The notes below the pieces were generated by a model, which was not told the origin of the DNA, searched no databases, and was given only the letters and a program-made list of their open reading frames with translations. A DNA stretch of 64,000 bases from Panagrolaimus kolymaensis (taxonomy: Eukaryota > Nematoda > Chromadorea > Rhabditida > Panagrolaimidae), in the NCBI GenBank assembly GCA_028622995.1, contig JAJQJQ010000037.1:2480001-2544000 (forward strand). Reading direction: 5' to 3'. Below are positions 1-12,532 of this stretch, piece after piece; within the stretch, counting starts at the first letter, position 1; every line of letters begins with the position of its first letter. The position numbers and the translations under genes were made by a program.

Positions 1-2032
1 CAAAGATGGAATTTTCAGGTGAAAATAAATAATCAATAAATTCTTCAGTAGTTAAATATGGATCTATGGAATCTCGAGATGGATCGACTTCGCGCAAATA
101 TGCTCGAAGGAATTCACTTATTTGCTCTTTATTTGTTGCCCATTCATCCTAGAAAAAAAAGATTGGATTAGTAAAAGATTCGACTAAAAATTAATTCAAA
201 CTTTTCGAGACCTCAAAAACATTAAATTTAGAAAATATTAAAATTTAAGGGTTAAAAATATATTTTTAGATTTTAATTCTCTGTTTTTAGGCTGTGATGC
301 GAAAATTCTTAATACTCAAAATCTTCGTTTAGAGATAAAAAAATGCGAAAATATCCGAATAAAAAATACGAGTGAAGGGCTTACTTGTTGATCACCATTT
401 AAAAAAGCATAAAAATTTTCTAATGATATTCGTTTATTATTATGTTGAACCTTTTTAGTAAATAACATTTCAAATAATACATCAAAATTTAATAATCGAT
501 GTACAGCTAATGTAAAAGGTTCAAAACTCATTTCACTCTAAACAAAAAATTATATTAAAAAAAACCCAACTAAAACTGTTTTGAAAAATTTGTGTTACCT
601 CTGAAATTTCTTGTAATTCTTTTGATTGAACTTTATATTGTAAAGTTGTTTGAACAAACGGTTTCATTTGTTTCATAGTAATTCTAAAAAAATAAATGGG
701 TAAAAAATAATTTTTAAGCTATATGGATTTAGAAAAGTAACTCTACCCAGTTGCATCAGGAGCTAATAAACTATGAAATTGTTTTTTAAGCCATCGTTCA
801 ACTTGAAGATAATGAGAGGCATGTTGAGTTTCCATCATTAAATGATGGATTCCTTGATTCCATAATTTACAGGCTTCTTTGGTTTCAACTAAAAAAAAAC
901 AATTTTTTTTTATTTTTTCAAAAGTAAAATTTTCAATGTAAAAATATTGATATTACTTAAAATTTTACCAAGAAAACTTTTTTCTCTTTTTTTGATACAT
1001 TTTTTATTTTTCTTAATTTCCAAAAACCTTTTAGAAAAAATAAACTCTTTCCAAGGCGGAAAAAAACGATCGATAAAAACATCTCTTTTTTTTGTTAGTC
1101 AGACATTCATTCATTCGTAAGCAGAATTATGTAAAAAATATTGTTGTTGTTTTTTTATTAAAAACTATTTTTTTATTGATTTGTTTTTTTGAATATTTTA
1201 ATAACTCTTTTTTTCTTTTCTTTTTTTTGGTTATGATTTTTTTTAAAGAATTAAGCTATAAAAGTTCTCAATTTTTCACAACAAAAAACGCAAAATTTTA
1301 GTTTGTTTTAGTTTTATAACAACAGATATGCATTTTCTAAACAAATGAGATGAACGAAGAAGATTTATTAGAAAACCAAGAAAATTATTTATTTTTAATG
1401 CCAGAACATTACATGTTCGGTATGCTTTTGGTGAGAAAATCTTAATTTAGTTTTTCAAGTTTGGAAAAAAAAGTTTTAAAAAAATTCGTTTCAAGATTCT
1501 GTGTAATAATTTAAATAAACTTACACAATAAAATCCAATGAGATAATACAAAACTGGTTCCATAACTAATATCCAATAATAATTCACTATCCAATCTTCT
1601 AACTTCTTTATCCTTTTTCCATTTATCTTCTATCATCATTTGATTTGTTTTATAATGAACCGTTTGAACTTCTTTCACCCATTTTAAATCCAATGTAACT
1701 TTATTACTTCGAAGTATAGTATTTGGATCCCATTTGGAAATTTCTAATTGTCTCGTTTCTTGATTTAATGAAAGCCTTTTATACACGGGTTCCCATTTTT
1801 TAAGTAATTGTAATTTGCATACTTTATGCCCCTTTATCATCGCGGTGGAAGTTTTTTCTATATCCATTCCATGTCCCATTTTAGTTAAACCATGATAATT
1901 ACTTCGCGTGGTTGGAGATGATGTTCCTCCGGTTCCTGATGATGAATTTGCGATGGAACTTGAATGGGATAAAGTCATTCGTCCACCACTTGCATTTCCC
2001 AAACTAACTGATGAGGTTTTTTGTTTTTTCAT
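1..2032 (-). CDS. plc-3: Phospholipase C-gamma, N-terminal exons (3' end outside window)
   Basis: PI-specific phospholipase C cleaves PIP2 into IP3 and diacylglycerol at the plasma membrane. Five exons are visible: 1525-2032, 747-888, 599-683, 385-537 and 1-148 (continuing). Exon 1 has a Ser/Gly/Thr-rich start (residues 1-45) and then a PH-like fold ending ILLC. Exon 2 ([11 protein letters not shown]) corresponds to the linker into the EF-hands of mammalian PLCG1. Exon 4 ([15 protein letters not shown]) and exon 5 ([18 protein letters not shown]) match the end of the PLC-gamma EF-hand region just before catalytic box X. That last motif favours gamma over beta, delta or PRIP. All junctions are GT-AG and in frame. 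The first intron is ~640 bp, the others 47-63 bp or up to ~240 bp. The catalytic X/Y boxes and SH2/SH3 domains would lie beyond the left edge. Confidence 0.88.
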
Positions 2033-4340
2033 TTTTTGTAAAATTAATTCAGTTCGTCAGCCTCACTGAATGTAAATGGATGAAAGTTAAATATGTATAA
2101 AAATATATTTCATCTGAAAAATCAAAAAAAAAGTCCAGAGTATTTTGCGAGTACGTATGTGTAAAAGAAAAAAGGTTTATGATAAGAAGAAAAAAAGGCA
2201 AAGCAACGTCAAAATTCAATAACACATACTTACATAGAAGATAGTAGTTCCGCGAAAGAAAAAAAAAATATCACACGGATTGGAAAATTGGAAAATAAAA
2301 GTTTAAGCTTTTATAAAAATTTTTGTAAAAAAAATCGGAGATAATAAAAAAGAAAGAAGGAACCATCCAGAAAAAATTTAAAGAAGATAAAAAACAAGTT
2401 TTTTTCTTCGTAAAAAAGCTGATAAAAAAATAAGATAGCAATATCAAAAGTTTTAGTAAAATAAAAGTTTTTCTTGTTGCCAAAAATTTTACAACAGAAA
2501 AAATATTTTGAAAAAGTAAAATTGATAAAGCGGCGGGCGGATACCAATGTTTTTGATTGGAAAAAATAAAGAAATATTTCGTTTTTTATAGGATTTTTAT
2601 TTTCGCTATAAAACATTTATTTTTGTGGGAAAATTATTTTTTTTAAACATATAACTCGTCTTTAAAGTTAAGTACTCAACAGACTTATGTTTTTTTCTTT
2701 TTTCCTTGTATTAAAAATTAATCTTTACTCTTTTTTCTTAAGAAAAAAAACTCATAAAAGCCTATGTATAAAAAATAAAACTAAAAAAAGCGAAATGATC
2801 AAAAAGGATACAACAACTGATAGTTAATTTTTATTTTTATTGCTAAATTATATGGCGTAAAAATGATGTAAAAAATAACTTTTAAAAAGATATTAGCTTT
2901 TAAAAAAAGAAGCGATTATTCAAAAAAAAAAATCAATAAAAATGCAAAACTTTTAAGGACCCGCCAAAGCAAAAAATAAAAACTCATAGTTTTGTTAGGA
3001 CAAAAATAAAGGTAAGAAAACTATTTTCTTTCACACACTACAATGGAACTCTTGATAGTGAGTGACCCAAAAGCTTTTGTATCAGTGGTGATCGGTCTAA
3101 TACCTCCGTCATTATTATCAGATGGGTGGCTACCTTCCCTTTTTTCCTCAATCTTGAAATTCTTGACATTCCATTTTTTTGACAATAGAAAAAAATAATT
3201 TTTACATAAAAAAACCTTTAAAAAAATGGACACAAAAAAAAACTTTTCTTTAAAAAGTGTTGGTAAAAGAAAAACCAAATTATTTTTTTTCTCACCTTTA
3301 TTTCTTTCAAAGTCAAAATAAAGAAGAAAAAATGGAAGAAAAGTGTTATCAAAAAATGGCAAAGAAAGAAAGAAAAAAAGTAATCAAAGTTGGTTGATGT
3401 GTTTCAAAATAAAATAAAAGTTTGATACACCTTCAACGACGATTCAATATATTTAATTTTGATACATACATACTTAAAAAAAGAAAGTAGAAAATTAAAA
3501 ACTTAAATCTTTAGCAAGCAGCAAATGAAAAAAAAATAGGAGAGAGAAAGAAATAAAGAAAGCTTTATAAAGAAGCTTAAAAAACATGGGTTAAATGAAA
3601 AATCAAGGATAGTCAAAAAAAGTTGGAAATGAAAAAATAAATTGGAAAGAAAAGGATTGGCAAAAAAAAAAAAATGGGAATGAAACAACAAAAAAGCTGC
3701 GAGAAGAAGAATAAAAAAAGGATGGGGGCAAAAAACAATTTCAATTCAGAAAAGAGACACTTTTTTTTATTATTATGCCTATGCTTATATTTTTAAACAA
3801 TACAATGCATTGTCGAAGTCGATAGTTGGTTGATCGGACAAAAAAAAAACAGAGACACAGAAACAATAGAAAAGAAGAAAAAAGTGATGAGAAAAGCACT
3901 TTGAAATATGCACATATAAAAAATTGTTGTTCGATGATGTATCATTCATTGTCTCTTTTTCGCTTCCTTCTTTCTTCTTCACCCATTTTTTATTGTTTGT
4001 AAAAATTATGAACAAAAAAAAGTCTATGGATGGAATTGGAAAAATATGTTAAATAAAAGAATTGGAAAGTTCGAAATTCTTTAAAGTTTTTTTTGAAATT
4101 ACTTTGAAATGGAGTTTGAAAATAAATACTTTCTATCATTTTTTTGTATGTGTTTTTTAAGCTTTATTTTAAAATGTAATTAAATTTTAAAGCTTCTTAT
4201 TTATAGTTTTATTATTATTTTTTGTTGCAAAATTTTGAAAAAAAGGAGTGTTGGTTAATAAAGATAAAAAAAACCCAGGAAATCAATTTTCAAAAAAATT
4301 GTGTTGAAACTTCAATTTGCAAATTGATGTACACTGAACT
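2033..4340. other. Intergenic, no gene seen
   Basis: A/T homopolymer-rich spacer upstream of PLC-gamma. Open frames here are Phe/Lys-rich and lack splice context or recognisable motifs. It presumably holds PLC-gamma 5' regulatory DNA, but I see no specific element. Confidence 0.5.
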
Positions 4341-5935
4341 GAAGTTTCTTATAACTCATTTTTTTTCAACTTCGAGAACTCGAGTCCAAAGCCAAAAATC
4401 GAAATCTGCTTTTGTGGGATTGATTTTTTGCATACCGGGGTAATTTTAGTTGGAGAATTTAGCCTTTCCATTAGTTTTTACATATCATACTACCAAAATG
4501 GCTGTGGAAATTTGCATATGGCTAAAATCCATTATCTCATCTCATATTTTTTTTATCTAGGGGAAATCGTTCATTACCCTCCTATGAACATCCTGAGTAA
4601 ATTTCATAGTTCAACAACCTCATATTGGTGGAGTTACACAGCCTGCAAATTAGCATAAATAATATGTCCTCTATGATCTTAAAAAACTCGGACCCAAGTC
4701 AAGCCATGCTACACACCATATGAAAGCCCGTTAAAAACTGTCCCTAATCCCCTCTATAAAGCTTACTCAAAGTCGGGGGAAGGGGTTCAAAAAAATTGAA
4801 GAACAAGTAACACCAATATGAGGTATATGGACAAGTATCTCATAAATACATGAAAAAATTCCAAAAACTATTCAGAAACGTAGAAAAACTCATATTATGA
4901 TTTTACAAATCGAAAAAAAAATATATTACTTTGCTAATTCATTTTTCCTGAATTTTTAAAGTTTTTAGTAGCACACGATGAACAAAAAAAATAAAAATTC
5001 TCAAAATGAAGGATTTAATTTTACTCTCATCATTTCTAGACCTAATTTGGGTCGTAGAAACCGAATTTTACAATAGTTTTAATGGTTGAACAGATTAAAA
5101 TTGAGTTTTAGTCATTCGAAAATTTCCATATTTTAAAAATTCGTAACTTTAAAAATATCCAATGAATTATATTAGTGGCTATCAAATTCGGTTTCTACGA
5201 CCCAAATTAGGTCTAGAAATGATGAGAGTAAAATTAAATCCTTCATTTTGAGAATTTTTATTTTTTTTGTTCATCGTGTGCTACTAAAAACTTTAAAAAT
5301 TCAGGAAAAATGAATTAGCAAAGTAATATATTTTTTTTTCGATTTGTAAAATCATAATATGAGTTTTTCTACGTTTCTGAATAGTTTTTGGAATTTTTTC
5401 ATGTATTTATGAGATACTTGTCCATATACCTCATATTGGTGTTACTTGTTCTTCAATTTTTTTGAACCCCTTCCCCCGACTTTGAGTAAGCTTTATAGAG
5501 GGGATTAGGGACAGTTTTTAACGGGCTTTCATATGGTGTGTAGCATGGCTTGACTTGGGTCCGAGTTTTTTGAGATCATAGAGGACATATTATTTATGCT
5601 AATTTGCAGGCTGTGTAACTCCACCAATATGAGGTTGTTGAACTATGAAATTTACTCAGGATGTTCATAGGAGGGTAATGAACGATTTCCCCTAGATAAA
5701 AAAAATATGAGATGAGATAATGGATTTTAGCCATATGCAAATTTCCACAGCCATTTTGGTAGTATGATATGTAAAAACTAATGGAAAGGCTAAATTCTCC
5801 AACTAAAATTACCCCGGTATGCAAAAAATCAATCCCACAAAAGCAGACTTCGATTTTTGGCTTTGGACTCAACCTTCCATTTTTGCTTGAAGTTGAAAAA
5901 AAATGAGTTTTATTTATTAGAAACTTCCAAACTTT
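4341..5935. repeat. Large foldback (inverted) repeat, ~1.6 kb
   Basis: Two arms, about 4382-5074 and 5187-5870, are nearly identical reverse complements. I found only a few mismatches, for example GATCTT against GATCTC near 4680/5572. A ~110 bp spacer separates them. More diverged pairing continues outwards to about 4341 and 5935 (GAAGTTTCT on one side, AGAAACTTC on the other). The open frames in the arms read the same peptide because the arms are copies, so they are not credible genes. The structure fits a foldback transposon, a long-hairpin MITE or a recent inverted duplication. No convincing target-site duplication was found. Confidence 0.9.
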
Positions 5936-8721
5936 TCGCTTTGAAACTTAAAATATTAATAAGAAACGAAAAAAAAGTTTCTTGAATAATGTCAAAGACG
6001 GAACATGAAGAAAAAAACGGTTCTCATTCAAATCAAAAAAGGACAAAAACAACTAAACGGAATCGAAAAATCAATCAATTGTGTGGTAGACGAAAAATGT
6101 ATTCGAACACATTCAAAGAGGACAAAAAAAAACTGAACAAGAATAAAGATAAAAGTAGAGAACTTTGGACATGTAAACATAAAAAAAAAAACACCGTTAA
6201 AAAAAAAAGTACAACAAAAACCATAAAAAAAATAACGGATTTGAATGAATAATTTTTTTAGTTAGTTTTTCAATTTTTTTTGTCGTCAGAAATGATACTC
6301 TGAAAACATGAAAAAAAAAGATTGAACACAATTTCCATTTTTTGAGAGAAGCAATGATGAGTGAGAGTCAATGCTTATCAAATTAAAACATGAGAGGCAA
6401 CAAGCAGCGGACATCGAAAAACATAAAAACATAAAAAAAGCTTAAATTAATTTTTGTTTTCTGAATCAATGAAAAAAAGAAAGAAAAAGGTATCAAAAAA
6501 ATGTGAGGGAAAAGTAGAGGGAAGTCAATCAAGAAAAAATAATAAAAAAACTTTACATATATTTTTTCTTCGTTACAAGAAAAAAAAATATGAGAGAAAA
6601 GTTTGCGCATATGAACTTTTTTTGAACTTTTATTTTCGATGATTTTTTTTGTTGCTGTTTTTGTTGGTTGTATTTAGATTGAAAAAAAAGAAAAGAGTTG
6701 AAAAAATGAACGGCGGTAGTCGACAGTCAGTGAATAAAAAAAAAAGAGTAACAGTAAAAAAACGGGAGAGTAAGAGAGAGAGACGACGACCATCTCGCAT
6801 TCTTCTTTTTTTTGTTGCGCAGCGTTTATGAATGTTATTTTTTTTTCTCTGGGTCTCTCCTCTTTTTGATGATGTAATTTTTTTATTTTATTATTTTGAA
6901 GTCTCCCTTTTTTACTTTTTGCCTTTCATTTTGGCAAAAAAAAGGGACAAAAATGAGTATGTAAAAGAAGGTTGGAAAATATTTAAAAAAACATACATAA
7001 ATGCATAGTGATTTTTTAAATTTCTTTAATAAAAATTAAAATTATTTTCTTTTTGTTATTATTTATACAAAAACTACCGAGATATTATTTAATTACTTCT
7101 GGCAATATTACTCCAAATTTTGATTTCATCGCAAAGAATAAAGCAAAAGTTTAAAAATAAAGATTTTAATAAAAAAATCATTCACAAAGAATTAAGTTTG
7201 AACTTTAAAAAATTTAATGGGTTTTTACATTCTTTTTTTCATCTTCTGGATAATTTAACGTAATAAATCTCTCCAAAATTAACTTATAACTTTCAAAAAA
7301 TATGGAGTCGAATGTTTTTTTTTCTGCACAAAAATGGTGAATTTTTTTAGTGCACTGATTTGATGAAACCATTTCTAAAAAAAAGTTTGGCATAAATAAA
7401 TCGGCTATGCTTTTATTTTATTTTTCAACTTTTATTTTTCATGCTTTTGATCATTTTCTAGAGTTCCGATAATTTGAGAAATCTGTATAAATATAACTTA
7501 GTCAATTTTTTTAAAATCGTAGTGTTTTCTTCTTTTCTTTTTTTTAATTCCTTGAACAATAAAATCTTTTCCTTTTTGACTTAAACTTTATTTTAGTTTT
7601 ACCATTCCGAGAGACAAAAAATCTTTGAGATAAATATGGGTTTTAAACTTGCATTTTTGAATTTTGAGTGAGTGAGTTGACAGAAATTTATGACAACTTT
7701 TTCATTTGATTGTCAATATTCTGTTGTTATTCATCCACAGTCATGCTAAGGAGAGAGATAACCATCTGCTGCCTTGCATGCTTGACTAAAACCAAGAAAA
7801 GTTGCGCTTTTGGTATTTATTGTAATTTTTTTTGACAGCAAACCAAAAACTTTTTTCTCTTTCTGCTTTTGGCTTCAACGACATACTTTGCATATTCACC
7901 GATTCCACAATCTGAATTTCTGACCAAGTCCTAATTTTAGCAATAGGAGAATCGGTATTTACAAAAAAACGGAATAAAGTTGTTTCATAATTTTTCCATT
8001 TTCTTTTTCTCTTTTTAAAGTTATGACCCTTTGTTCAAAATGTGTCATCATCATCACCCTATACATTGCCTTCCTTCCTCCATATACCTTTTTTTATCAA
8101 TGAAAAAAACAAAGATACAAACAAGCATAAAAAAATATTTAAAAAAAACCGTTCAAAGAACGCAACAAAAAAAAAACAGAAAATAAAAAAATAGAAATGG
8201 GTGGAGCAACGACAAAACCAACCTAAAAAGCATAAAGAAAAAAATTTTCAGCTCAGCGGCAAAGAACAGAACCGAAGGAACGTAGAAACAAGCTTCTCCC
8301 TTTTTTTCCTTCTTTCTTTTTTTTTCTTACACACACAAGAAAAAAAGGGGGAGTTGCTTCTTTCTTTCTTCTTTTTCTTGCCTTGAGCATCTCTCTATTT
8401 TTTTTCTCGGGGCTTTTTTGCTATGCTTTTGCTTGTTTCAGTCTATGAAAATAACGATGACGGCCGCGAGAAAAGAAAGAAAATTCAAGCTTTCCGGAGA
8501 AAAAGTTGAAAACGAGTTTTTATGGGTGGTAAAAGAAAGAAAAAAGTGAAGATCAAGCTTTTAAACAAAAATCTAAAAAAAATTTGTAATAATTTTTTTC
8601 TTCTTTTTTTGTTGTTGTAAAAATTGATAGTAAATGTTTTTTGCAAATTATTTCTACTTTAAATTTACTATCATTTTTCGTGTCGAGGCCATTTTTAATT
8701 TATAAATATTTTTTTGTATTC
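5936..8721. other. Intergenic, no gene seen
   Basis: Low-complexity spacer dominated by A and T runs. A Lys/Thr-rich 87-codon frame at 5989-6252 has no family resemblance and matches the local base composition. No RNA gene or repeat is evident. Confidence 0.5.
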
Positions 8722-8731
8722 ATTTTTTTAG
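8722..8731 (+). promoter_or_regulatory. Probable spliced-leader acceptor
   Basis: A run of T ending in AG at 8730-8731 lies two bases before the ATG at 8734. This is the usual position of a nematode trans-splice acceptor and it decides the start of the downstream secreted protein. Confidence 0.5.
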
Positions 8732-8733
8732 CA

Positions 8734-11700
8734 ATGATTTGCTCAAATTATGTTTATCCATTATTATTATTTACCTTAATGATATTCCTTAATATTTTCA
8801 CCGCCACCAATGCCGTGCCCATCAGTAAACAAGAAAAAGTTACCAATGTTCGTGGAAACAAATGCATTTATGCTAGTCCAGCTCAAGTACCCGTAGTAGA
8901 ATTAAATGATACTGTGGTATTTCATGCAAATGAAACTTGTACCATGTTTCGAACGGATACTGTTCAGCTTAAATGGGGAAATGTATTGGATTATAATTAT
9001 ATGGTCGAAGGAAAGCGAACGAGGTAAGTAAATTTTTGGAATTTTGGAATTTAAGAAACCATGGATATTTTCTTTTTCTTTTTTTTGTTGTCTAAAATTA
9101 TGCATCTTTTTTTTTGTTGGCTGCAAAGGATTGACTAATTATTACTTTGTGTTTTTTTTTTCTAAACATATTTATGGGCTGCTTTTAACTTTTCAAAAAA
9201 ATTTATCGTCTGCTACCAAACTTTTTTACGAAAGCTTGAAAGCTATAATTTTTAATAATAATAAAAAAAATAAGCATCTCTCCAAGTAGCTTCGGCAAAA
9301 ATAGTAAGTAGGCTTTCCTTAAAATAGCTAATTAAATCCTTTAAAAACAAAAAGTTTTGTCTTTTTTTAGGGAAAAAAGTTTCAATAAAAAAATTTTGCA
9401 TGCGTGTTTCTTTTGCTTTTTTTAGTTGTAGTTAGCTTGCTTTGCTTTGCTCATAATTCATTGACAGTGTTAATCTTCTTCTTATTATTATTCGTTTCAC
9501 CTTTTTTTTTGTCATGAAAAGAAATCTGTTATAATAAAAAAGCGGATTGTATTTTATTTTATTTTTATTGCTTGCGTCGCATTTTTTTTTGTTGTTGGTC
9601 ATCAGCTTAAAAAAATAAAAATGGTTTATCAATTCAATTTTCATTGAAATTAACCATTGTATAAAAAAAATAAATGGGTGAAAGTAAAAGGAAATGGAAA
9701 TTAAAATGTTGCAAAAAAATATTGTATTAAATTATTCCAATCGATTGTAAAGAAAAAAATATTTGGTTCAAAGGTTGAAACAGAAAAAGCATTTTATGGA
9801 AGCCAAAAATCTTTTAAGTCTGTTTTTTTACACATCTAAAAAAATTTTTATTTCATTGTTGACAGCATTTTTTTATATTTCTCACAAAGTTATGCAAATT
9901 ACTTTCTTTTTTTATGACGCTTTTACTCATCCTTTATGGTGCTTTTTTTTTGTTCGTCTTCTTTTCGGCAACCACAACAATGAAAAAAACTTTTTACCCT
10001 TCAACCAAAACTTTTTTCACCCGAAAAAAAAACCGAAACCAAAAAGTTTTTTTTGCTTCACCAAAAAAATATATTCAAAGTTTGTAGAAAAAAAGGGCAA
10101 AGTGAACATTAAAAAAAACGGGACAGTGAAGAAGAAAGGAGAATGGAAGATTCTAAATGCCAGCCACCTTGACTTGCAATTTTTTTTCTTCTTTAATGAT
10201 ACCTTTCTTAAATGCAAAAAAACTTTTTTGTTTTGTTGCTGCTTTAAAGTAAAAAAAAAGAAAGAAAGGTACCAATCTACCAACCACAGCGGCGGCGAAG
10301 GAAAGAAAGTAATTAGCATTTTTTCGTATTTTTTTTTGGTGTAAAAATCCTTAAAAAAACTTATTTGGTTTTGTTAGGAAATAAAAAAAATTATTGATTG
10401 GCCAATCACCATAAAAATAGGAAAAAAATTGGCTGTAAAAAAATGCTTGATAGCTATTTTTTTTTTCTTAAAAATTTTTACAACTTCAATGAAAACAATA
10501 AAAAAACGGAATTCACAGGAAAAAAAGAACGGAAGCTTTTTTTATCATCATCACCCCATGATTTTTTATTTTTATTTTTATGTTTTGGCAAGCAAACAAG
10601 CATAATAAAAATGAATGTGTTCCTTTCCTTTTTTTTCTTTTTGCTTTTGATTTTTCTGTTATTTTTTGTTGTTTGCTGATGATTTTTTTCCTTCAAGTTG
10701 TCAGAAATTTTTTTTATCATTGATAGCTCTTTTTTCTCCTCTCTTCTCTCTCCTATCATTTTTTCACGTACGTATTCAATGAATAACAAGCAACCAAAAA
10801 AATAAAAGCAAAGCAAAAAAAATTCTGTCAAAAAGCAAAAAAGCATGAATGTTTTTTAGCTAAATAAAATAAAGAGAATGGAGTGATAAATATTAGAAAG
10901 AAAAAAAATCCAAAATCAAATAAAATTTAAAAAAAAATGTTTGTTATCGTCTATCACCTAACAAACACACACATCACAGTGCTAAAATCTGATGTTTTTT
11001 TGTGAAAGAAAAAAAAATCTAATAAAAATAAATAAATACCTATCTTAAAAAACAAGCAAGCAACCAAACTTTTATAGCTGTTTTTTTTTTATTATCACTC
11101 AGCGACGACATGCATTAAAAATTTGTGTCCAAAGATGCAGCAATTTTATTTTATTTTCAATTATATTCCAAAAGATTTATGTTTTTTGTTTGTTCCCTTG
11201 CTTGTCAATCTTTCTTTCTCTCTCCCACTGACATACATACATAAAAATGTACATCAAAAAAGCAGCAATTTATCTTTTTTCTTCAATTAAAAAAGCATTA
11301 AAAAATAAACATTTGTTAAAAGCATTTTTAGCAAACAAATTGTTGTAATTTTGATTTGATTTGAGACATGAACACAACAAAAAAAATAAAGATCAAACAA
11401 AATAAATGCTTGTGGCAATATAATGTCAGTGGTGGTTGGTGATGGCGGATGTTGGGGGGATTTTTTTTGATCAAAACAAAACAAAAAATGATTTGAATCA
11501 AAAAATAAAATCAAGCATTTGAAATATATGTATAAAAAACTTTTTTAAAAGCAAGAAAAAGCTTTTCCTTTTTATTTTTATTTTCTTCGCCGACAAAAAC
11601 AAACAAAAACAAATGCAAAAAAGCTTTTTTTTTTGAAAGAAAATACTTTGAAAGTTAGAAAATAAAATTTAAAAATAAGGAAATCCTTTTTTGAAAAAAA

Positions 11701-12532
11701 AGAAAGACAAAATAAAAAATAAAAATTAGTCATCAAGATATTTATTTTTCAAAAAAAAGAAGCTTTTTATAAACTTTTCTATTTTTAGATTGCGACTTTA
11801 TATTTGTTTAATGGAATCCGGTGGAGAATGTGTTTTATACAAGCATCGAAGCGATGGCGGAGGCAAAATTGAAGGTTGTGGGGTAATGGAACCATGGGCT
11901 TGGAAATCTTCCGAATATTCGTTCTATGTTGCTTTAGAACGTCGTCCCAGAAGATTTAGTGATAAAGAAAAGGAAGCAAGGTAAATAAGGGCATTAAAAA
12001 GAAAATATAATATTTGGAAAGACAAGCAAGAATTTGAAAATCTAAAATTCTAGAAAAACATAATTTTGCTATTCAAAGGACCTAAATCAGGGATTTAGAA
12101 AAATTACTTTCGAGACTGTTTTTTGCCACAAAAAGCTTGTAATTATCTAAACAGTATTAGGCTATTTTTAATACACAAAAAACCGTAAAAAGTTAGTAAC
12201 ACAAACTTAATTATTCTTTAAAGTCAAAAATCCTTAATTTTGGCGGGTAAATTTTCAACTCAGAAAAAAGTATTGAACAATACATTTTTTTGTCTGAAAA
12301 AAAAGCAAACTTTTTTTCTTCAAAAAAACTTAACATCTTTGATGTTTTTTATTTCAAATATTTCGTGTCTGCTTTTTATTTCTCATCATTGTCCATGATT
12401 TTTTTAAACTTCTTTTTTATTATTTTCAGATGGCGCCGACGCCGCCATGGTCGAGCAGCGCATCGTACGGTAGTGGAAGTAAACCTTGGCACAATTAAAT
12501 CCAAAAAGGATGCATGTCCTAATGGAATTTAA
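8734..12532 (+). CDS. Small secreted six-cysteine protein, function unknown
   Basis: Exons 8734-9023, 11789-11980 and 12430-12532 join in frame to 194 residues. The start begins a hydrophobic signal peptide of about 27 residues, with likely cleavage after TATNA. The mature chain has six cysteines (NKCIY, NETCTM, YICLM, GECVL, EGCGV, DACPN), suggesting three disulfides, and an N-glycosylation sequon at NETC. Near the C-terminus is an Arg-rich stretch (RWRRRRHGR) that could be a protein-convertase site or a basic binding surface. The first intron is ~2.8 kb of low-complexity DNA, far longer than others here. I do not recognise the family. Secretion is well supported by the sequence; the role is unknown. 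Confidence 0.72.

Noticed and set aside
4428..5872. Identical open frames (containing VGEFSLSISFYIS) on both strands
   Set aside because: They are the same sequence read in the two arms of the foldback repeat, with no splice context or family resemblance.
5989..6252. 87-codon Lys/Thr-rich frame with ATG
   Set aside because: The composition follows local A-rich DNA; there is no motif, paralogue or transcript signal.
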